DNA from: Candidatus Tanganyikabacteria bacterium
Lineage (GTDB): Bacteria; Cyanobacteriota; Sericytochromatia; S15B-MN24; VGJW01
Assembly (NCBI GenBank): GCA_016867265.1
Contig: VGJW01000004.1
Span: forward strand, 93,647 to 157,646
Direction of reading: 5' to 3'
Length of the DNA: 64,000 nucleotides
Shown piece by piece: positions 59,693 to 64,000 of this stretch; the stretch's first letter is position 1, and the number at the start of each line of letters is the position of its first letter. Under the pieces are notes generated by a model. It was not told the DNA's origin and ran no database searches. It worked only from the letters and a program-made list of their open reading frames with translations. Made by a program: the position numbers and the translations under genes.

Positions 59693-59695
59693 CGC

Positions 59696-60928
59696 TTGGC
59701 CCCGGAAGCCCCGATGCAGGAGCGCTCCGGCCCTCATCGCCTGCGTCGGCGTCCCGGGCCCGGCGACGCGGTGGGTTGGATCGTCTTCCTGGCAATCATC
59801 TTTGCCCTGACCGGCAGCATGCATGCCTACCTCTACGTGCGCCTTGGTACGGCTCAGGGGCTGGGGGGAGGCTCCACATGGCTGGCTGGTTTGCTCATCG
59901 GTCTGTGGACGATGACCCTCGGCGGTTTCCTGCTGGAGCGGGTCCTGCCGCCAATCGTGGCCCGTCCGCTGGCCTGGGTCGGGTACGTCTGGCAAGGGAC
60001 CTCGTTCCTGCTGCTCTCCGCGCTGCTCGTCGCCGAACCGATACGGTGGCTGCCCCAGTGGCTCACCGGATACCTGGGTGTCGTTCGCCTCGAGACCCTT
60101 GCGGGCAGTGACTGGAACGGCTGGGTCACGACGTCGGCAGCCGGTCTGGGCCTGTTGCTGTCCGCCGTCGCCGTCATCAGTGCCACGCGAGGGCCGCGCC
60201 TCGTCGAGGTCCGCATCCCCCATCCGGGCATCCCGCCCGAATGGGCCGGGATGCGAATCTTGCAGGTCTCGGACCTGCATGTGGGCAACACCATCCGTCG
60301 CAGCTACGTGGAACGCCTTGCGCGTCGCATTGCCGACCTGAAGCCAGACCTGCTGGCCCTGACGGGTGACCTCGTCGACGGCCAGGTGGCGCGACTGGCC
60401 GATGAACTCGCACCCTTGCTGCAGGTCACGGCCCCGCTCGGGATCGCCTTCGTGCCGGGCAATCACGAATACTATGCCGGTGTGGAGCCTTGGATCGACC
60501 ACATGAACGCCTCGGGTGTCACCGTCCTGCGCAACACGCATGTCATCCATGAGCGCAACGGGGCTCCTTTGGTCGTGGCGGGCGTGGACGATTTTGCCGC
60601 CCGCAGGTTCGGGGGACCCGGCCCAGACCTGGATGCGGCCCTTGCCGGAACTCCCGCCGGAGCGCCTGTCATCTTGCTGGCCCATCAACCACCTGCCATC
60701 GCCGCTGCACGGGCTGCGGGCGTCTGCCTCCAGATCTCGGGCCACACGCACGGCGGCCAAATCGTGCCCTTCAACCTGATGGTTCGCCTGGACCAGCCTC
60801 ACGTGGCCGGCCTCTTCCGGGAAGGGGGCACCTGGCTCTACGTCAGTCGCGGCACGGGTTGGTGGGGGCCGCCCATGCGCCTGGGCGCACCTTCGGAGAT
60901 CACGCTGCTCGAGTTGGTGCCGGGCTGA
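59696..60928 (+). CDS. Membrane-bound calcineurin-like metallophosphoesterase
   Basis: The protein is 410 residues from TTG 59696; ATG 59714 is possible. Four membrane segments occupy residues about 25-165. The catalytic domain follows with VSDLHVGN, LTGDLVDGQ, GNHEYYAG, LAHQPPAI and SGHTHGGQIVP, all canonical. It resembles YkuE-like phosphoesterases. Substrates of that group include lipids and lipoteichoic-type phosphodiesters, but none can be assigned here. It lies three bases after the PhnD-like gene. Confidence 0.85.
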   Translation: MAPEAPMQERSGPHRLRRRPGPGDAVGWIVFLAIIFALTGSMHAYLYVRLGTAQGLGGGSTWLAGLLIGLWTMTLGGFLLERVLPPIVARPLAWVGYVWQGTSFLLLSALLVAEPIRWLPQWLTGYLGVVRLETLAGSDWNGWVTTSAAGLGLLLSAVAVISATRGPRLVEVRIPHPGIPPEWAGMRILQVSDLHVGNTIRRSYVERLARRIADLKPDLLALTGDLVDGQVARLADELAPLLQVTAPLGIAFVPGNHEYYAGVEPWIDHMNASGVTVLRNTHVIHERNGAPLVVAGVDDFAARRFGGPGPDLDAALAGTPAGAPVILLAHQPPAIAAARAAGVCLQISGHTHGGQIVPFNLMVRLDQPHVAGLFREGGTWLYVSRGTGWWGPPMRLGAPSEITLLELVPG

Positions 60929-60955
60929 CCCAGCCTGACGGCTGAGCTTGGTCGT

Positions 60956-61669
60956 TCAGGCTTCGGCAGCGTCCAGGGAGCCTGCGGCCTCTTCAGGCTG
61001 ATCATCACCGACAGCGATGGGTTCGCCCGCCCCAGCGCCTCGACGACGACGGGAGCGGACCTTGCGCTTGCGAATGCCGAACGCCCACTTGCGATAGCCC
61101 GTCTCGAGTTCGTCCACGGTATCGAAGCCGGAGAAGACGTTGACCCAATGCACGAAGACATCCTTGAGCAGGACACAATCGGCCAGGGCACGGTGCAGGA
61201 TGCCCTGGGGCAAGCCCAGTGTATCCCCGATGACCCCCAGTTTGTATCCCGGTGACTCCGGCATCAGCTTGCGTGCGATGTCCAAGGTGCAGTAGACCGG
61301 CAAGCGCGGCATGTCCATGCCGGAGGCCTGAAAAGCCACCGACAGGTAGGACAGATCGAAACCGGCGTTGTGGGCAAGCACGATGGGCTCGTCGACCTCG
61401 AGGAAGGCACCGAACAGGGGCATGACCTGCTCGATGCGCGGCTGATCCTTGAGATCGGCCGTGCGCAGGCCATGAACCTTGGTCGCAAAGGGCGATACTG
61501 AATGCCTGGGTCGGATGAGTTGGCTGAAGGTCCCGAGGACTTCCCCGGAACCCCGAAAGCGGACGGCCGCAATCTCGATGAGGCCGCCGGCGGAGGTCGG
61601 GCGTCCCGTCGTCTCGGTGTCCAGGGCAAGAAACATCTGATCGCGCAAGGGACGCGGCATCAAGGACAT
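60956..61669 (-). CDS. DEDDh 3'-5' exonuclease, DNA polymerase III epsilon-like
   Basis: The protein is 237 residues from ATG 61669 with AGGGGG upstream. Catalytic motifs are FLALDTETTG, AHNAGFDLSYL and HRALADCVLL (Asp, Glu, Asp, His, Asp all present). HGLRTADLKDQPRI fits the epsilon/RNase T group. After the domain comes a basic RKRKVRSRRRRGAGA stretch and an acidic tail, probably a nucleic-acid contact. It could proofread or trim DNA or RNA. Confidence 0.88.
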   Translation of the reverse strand: MSLMPRPLRDQMFLALDTETTGRPTSAGGLIEIAAVRFRGSGEVLGTFSQLIRPRHSVSPFATKVHGLRTADLKDQPRIEQVMPLFGAFLEVDEPIVLAHNAGFDLSYLSVAFQASGMDMPRLPVYCTLDIARKLMPESPGYKLGVIGDTLGLPQGILHRALADCVLLKDVFVHWVNVFSGFDTVDELETGYRKWAFGIRKRKVRSRRRRGAGAGEPIAVGDDQPEEAAGSLDAAEA

Positions 61670-61709
61670 CCGGCCCCCTGGTCACGAGGCTCTGGCGAAG
61701 GCTTCAGAG

Positions 61710-61782
61710 AGCGGGAGACGGGGCTCGAACCCGCAACAGCCAGCTTGGAAGGCTGGAACTCTACCAATTGAGTTACTCCCGC
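61710..61782 (-). tRNA. tRNA-Gly (anticodon UCC)
   Basis: The gene is 73 bases on the minus strand. The acceptor GCGGGAG pairs with CTCCCGC. The anticodon stem CCAGC/GCTGG encloses CTTCCAA (TCC, codon GGA), and the T-loop is TTCGAGC. CCA is not encoded. It lies 40 bases upstream of the exonuclease gene and could share its message. Confidence 0.95.
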
Positions 61783-61889
61783 AGGACATCATCCTATCAC
61801 GAAGTGCCGACGGTCTCGCAGAAAGGCGACCCCGAGCCAGACCCTGCACAGGATGCACGCAACCGAGACAAGATCGATACAATGGATTC

Positions 61890-62408
61890 ATGCCTGCAAA
61901 CGCGCTCTGGATCGACATGTGCCACGGGCACGGCACAAGCCGTCTCGGAACGCGATGGACGGCCTTCACCGACCAGGTCATGGGTGGCCTGTCCCAGGCA
62001 CAGGCGCGTTACGATATCGTCGACGACCAGGCCTGTCTGCGCCTGGACGGCTTTGTCCGGCTCGAGAATCGAGGCGGCTTCATCCAGGTTGCCCTGCCCT
62101 TGGTGGTGGGCGAGCATCCCTTCGATGCCTCGCATTTCGGGGGCCTGCGGCTCAGAGTCTGGGGTACCGGAGCCCCCTTCCAGGTGCACCTCCGTTCGGA
62201 GCAACAACGGATGCCGTGGGAACACTACAGCGCCGAGGCTTGGGCACCTGATGCCTGGACCCAGATCGACGTCCCCTTCCACGCATTCAAGCCTGAAATG
62301 ACACAGGGCATACTGGATCTGAGCCGGCTGACACGCCTGGGGATCGTCGTGGCCAAGCGCCCCGGACCGGCCAGCCTCGCGATCGCTGGCGTCGGCTTCC
62401 ACGCCTGA
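61890..62408 (+). CDS. CIA30 family protein
   Basis: The protein is 172 residues from ATG 61890. It starts with WTAFTDQVMGGLSQAQARY after a short N-terminal segment, then RLENRGGFIQVALPL, FGGLRLRVWGTG and the strands of a galactose-binding-like jelly roll. CIA30 proteins are complex I assembly factors in mitochondria, with unknown roles in bacteria; cyanobacteria carry several. TACAAT lies six bases upstream, so the transcript is probably leaderless. Its TGA is directly followed by the stop of the convergent gene. Confidence 0.85.
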   Translation: MPANALWIDMCHGHGTSRLGTRWTAFTDQVMGGLSQAQARYDIVDDQACLRLDGFVRLENRGGFIQVALPLVVGEHPFDASHFGGLRLRVWGTGAPFQVHLRSEQQRMPWEHYSAEAWAPDAWTQIDVPFHAFKPEMTQGILDLSRLTRLGIVVAKRPGPASLAIAGVGFHA

Positions 62409-63167
62409 CTAGAGTTCGAGCTCGCGATCCTGGATCGTACGCTCGACGCGCCGGACGTAGGCCGATTCATAGGCCAGTTGGCGCCCCCTGTAGAACCTGC
62501 CGAGAAGCCACTCTCCCGAGCGAGCATCGAACCCTACGGCAGCACCTTCCATGCCTCCCGGCAGGCGTGCGCCCTCGATACGAATCAGGGCGACCTCGCG
62601 TTGGCCGAGTCGTTCACGCCCCGCGAGCACCAGGCGCGCCGTCGGCTGGCGCATCAACCCCGCGAAACTGGCGGGCGTGACCTCATCCGGATACAGGCCC
62701 ACCAGGGAGCGGGACCGGGAATCCCGGCTGCTGACCGTCATCTTCACGAAGGAGAGTGCCCCGGGAAGCTTGATCTGGACGGTCGGACCGCCCTGGGAGA
62801 GGACGGCCATGCCGACGGGTGGCCCGTTGCCGGACAGGAACTCATTTCGGGCCGTGGACGGCGGCCGGAAAAGCAGCTTGGCCTGTGACCTTTGCTGCTT
62901 GCCCGCCGACCACTCCTGAACCTGATTGACCGCCTCGTAAGGACGCAGGGGCCTCGTGCTTGCCTCAATCTTGGACAGCAAGGCGGACAACTCGGCGTCG
63001 CCTGGCCCGGGCAGGGCCGGCGTCGGCAGCGAGGGACCCTGCCCCGGCTCAGGAAGGCCGGACGGTGGCGGGTTAATGACCGATGCGGGCGCACCACCGC
63101 ACGCAGCAAGGCAAGCGATGAACGCACTCGGAACGAGGCGCCGGACAAGGGCCGAAAGCTGCAACAA
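62409..63167 (-). CDS. Lipoprotein of unknown function, RseB/LolA-like
   Basis: The protein is 252 residues from TTG 63167 with GGAG eight bases upstream. The lipobox is CLAACG (Cys about residue 23), followed by a Pro-rich linker (30-55). Then comes a half-barrel-like region with YEAVNQVQEWSAGKQQRSQA, TVQIKLPGALSFVKMTV and ALIRIEGARL. This resembles the concave barrel of LolA and RseB/MucB, which bind lipids or lipoproteins; the assignment is by pattern only. Confidence 0.6.
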   Translation of the reverse strand: MLQLSALVRRLVPSAFIACLAACGGAPASVINPPPSGLPEPGQGPSLPTPALPGPGDAELSALLSKIEASTRPLRPYEAVNQVQEWSAGKQQRSQAKLLFRPPSTARNEFLSGNGPPVGMAVLSQGGPTVQIKLPGALSFVKMTVSSRDSRSRSLVGLYPDEVTPASFAGLMRQPTARLVLAGRERLGQREVALIRIEGARLPGGMEGAAVGFDARSGEWLLGRFYRGRQLAYESAYVRRVERTIQDRELEL

Positions 63168-63239
63168 AAGGGACGCTCCGGGACGGAAGGCTGTCCATGA
63201 TTTTAAGAAGCCGTGAAACGCCTGTCAAGGAACGGCAAA

Positions 63240-63869
63240 TCAGCCGGTCCGACCCGGCGCGACCGGCGACGTCTCGAGGTAGAACCGATACACGGCCTCG
63301 CCTCGACGAAACAAGCATCCCCAACGCACGGTCCCGTCCTGGGCAACACCCGCCTCGGCGCCATCGACCCCGGGAGGAAGGCCCTGCGGAGCCGGCAGGT
63401 GCACGCCGTCGAGCCCCTCGGGGAGCCCTTGCCGGACACCTCGCTGCCAGCGATCAGCCTGTGCGAGTACGGCGCGGGCCAAGGCTACCGGCGACACATC
63501 CGCAGCCTTGAAGCCTTGCCGGGTCAGCGCCCGGGGATCACCCGGCGATACCCTGATGGGCAGGACACCCAACACTCCGGGCAGGCGCACCTCGAGTTCG
63601 CCGCCCGGGGCTTCCTGGATACGCAAGCCACGCGGCAACCGCGCACTGCGATCGACCTCGGTCGTGACGCGGCCGTCTGGAAAGGTGCGCACGAGATACC
63701 GGTCGACGGACCACCCTCCGCCGGCCGACTCCTCGACCGTGAGAACCCCGGAAAGCGGCACCGGATGTCGCAGAGCCCTCTCGACGCGCTGATAGAGGTC
63801 GACGGCGGAGAACCCGCCGAGCCCCAATCCGGCCACGACCACGGCGCCACCCGTCGCAGTAAGGAACAT
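63240..63869 (-). CDS. Exported or membrane-anchored protein with MucB-like features
   Basis: The protein is 209 residues from ATG 63869 with AGGATTGG upstream. A hydrophobic N-terminus (TATGGAVVVAGLGLGGFSA) anchors or exports it. Strands follow such as PLSGVLTVEESAGGGWSVDR, YLVRTFPDGRVTTEVDRSA and GELEVRLPGVLGVLPIRV. The general layout resembles the neighbouring lipoprotein at 62409 and RseB-type sigma regulators, without a clear family match. It lies upstream of that lipoprotein with a 72-base gap. Confidence 0.55.
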   Translation of the reverse strand: MFLTATGGAVVVAGLGLGGFSAVDLYQRVERALRHPVPLSGVLTVEESAGGGWSVDRYLVRTFPDGRVTTEVDRSARLPRGLRIQEAPGGELEVRLPGVLGVLPIRVSPGDPRALTRQGFKAADVSPVALARAVLAQADRWQRGVRQGLPEGLDGVHLPAPQGLPPGVDGAEAGVAQDGTVRWGCLFRRGEAVYRFYLETSPVAPGRTG

Positions 63870-64000
63870 GCTACCAATCCTAACGCCATGGCTATACAAA
63901 ATCAAGACAAGAAACATACAGCATCTCAGCAGAGATACCCCTCATGTCATCTCACCTTCCGAGACGACCGCATCAAGCGCCGCGCAGGCCGTCAAGAAAG
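63870..64000. other. Right-edge region with no supported gene
   Basis: This 130-base stretch is AT-richer than its surroundings (GCTATACAAAAT and CATACAGCATC) and probably holds a promoter for the minus-strand gene at 63240. A minus-strand frame ending with FLDGLRGA and a plus-strand ATG at 63944 both run off the edge; neither can be supported. Confidence 0.5.

Noticed and set aside
63944..64000. A plus-strand start (ATG 63944) running off the right edge.
   Set aside because: There are only 19 codons, Arg/Pro-rich, with no ribosome site or domain.

Overview
The window is high-GC and gene-dense. It reads as a stretch of bacterial chromosome from a Gram-negative-type (diderm) organism, with lipoproteins, SPOR and LysM proteins, L,D-transpeptidases and a LolD-like exporter. 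No phage, transposon, CRISPR array or plasmid functions were seen. The bL28 protein has the NLQWKR/NRWVRLR signature I associate with cyanobacterial L28. Together with RNase E/G carrying an arginine-rich tail, RNase J, a DUF1292 protein, CIA30 and the lack of any photosynthesis gene, this points tentatively to a non-photosynthetic relative of Cyanobacteria (Sericytochromatia-like). That assignment is inference and only moderately likely.

Layout. 1-1.2 kb: the tail of a flavin monooxygenase-like gene and ribosomal genes rpsR, rpmG (minus) and rpmB (plus). 1.2-1.8 kb: a gene-free stretch with a duplicated promoter-plus-double-hairpin unit, the strongest unexplained signal here. 1.8-6.8 kb: an AttEFGH-type export operon led by a transglutaminase-like gene that lacks its cysteine. 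6.8-14.4 kb: a proline-rich lipoprotein, the dapA-rnj pair, a 5'-nucleotidase lipoprotein, an MFS exporter and a LysM amidase-like protein. 14.4-19.3 kb: a minus-strand operon of an S9 peptidase, a C39-like peptidase and a zinc ribbon-pseudokinase-propeller protein. 19.3-25.4 kb: an orphan tandem bacterial-microcompartment (BMC) shell protein, tRNA-Leu, small unknowns, an NHL lipoprotein, ilvE and ruvB. 25.4-30.8 kb: a metallo-hydrolase, ruvC-ruvA, RNase E/G and an RluD-type pseudouridine synthase. 30.8-38.9 kb: a coiled-coil protein, pfkA coupled to a degenerate MoeA, divergent pgi, a folE2-TPR-SRPBCC operon and membrane proteins. 39-45 kb: an aminotransferase and a cell-wall cluster consisting of a zinc ribbon-pseudokinase-YkuD fusion, a DUF1460 amidase and a second YkuD enzyme. 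Leucyl aminopeptidase follows. 45-49.5 kb: a GNAT-like protein, the TldD/PmbA pair and an FtsB-like protein. 49.5-57.5 kb: a long plus-strand run of DUF1015, RlmI-like methyltransferase, a small Cys-rich protein, SppA with a barrel-like N-terminal extension, ruvX, DUF1292, SPOR, CheW and a zinc-ribbon protein. 57.5-64 kb: tRNA-Pro, TPR, yraN, an orphan PhnD-like binding protein, a membrane metallophosphoesterase, a DEDDh exonuclease, tRNA-Gly, CIA30 and two envelope proteins.

Genes are packed by stop/start overlaps (ATGA, GTGA, TTGA, TGATG), so translational coupling is the rule. Several themes recur. One is cell-wall remodelling: three YkuD/LysM enzymes, DUF1460, SPOR and FtsB. Another is zinc-ribbon proteins of unknown function. 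A third is catalytically degenerate relatives of enzymes: a transglutaminase-like protein, two pseudokinases and MoeA.
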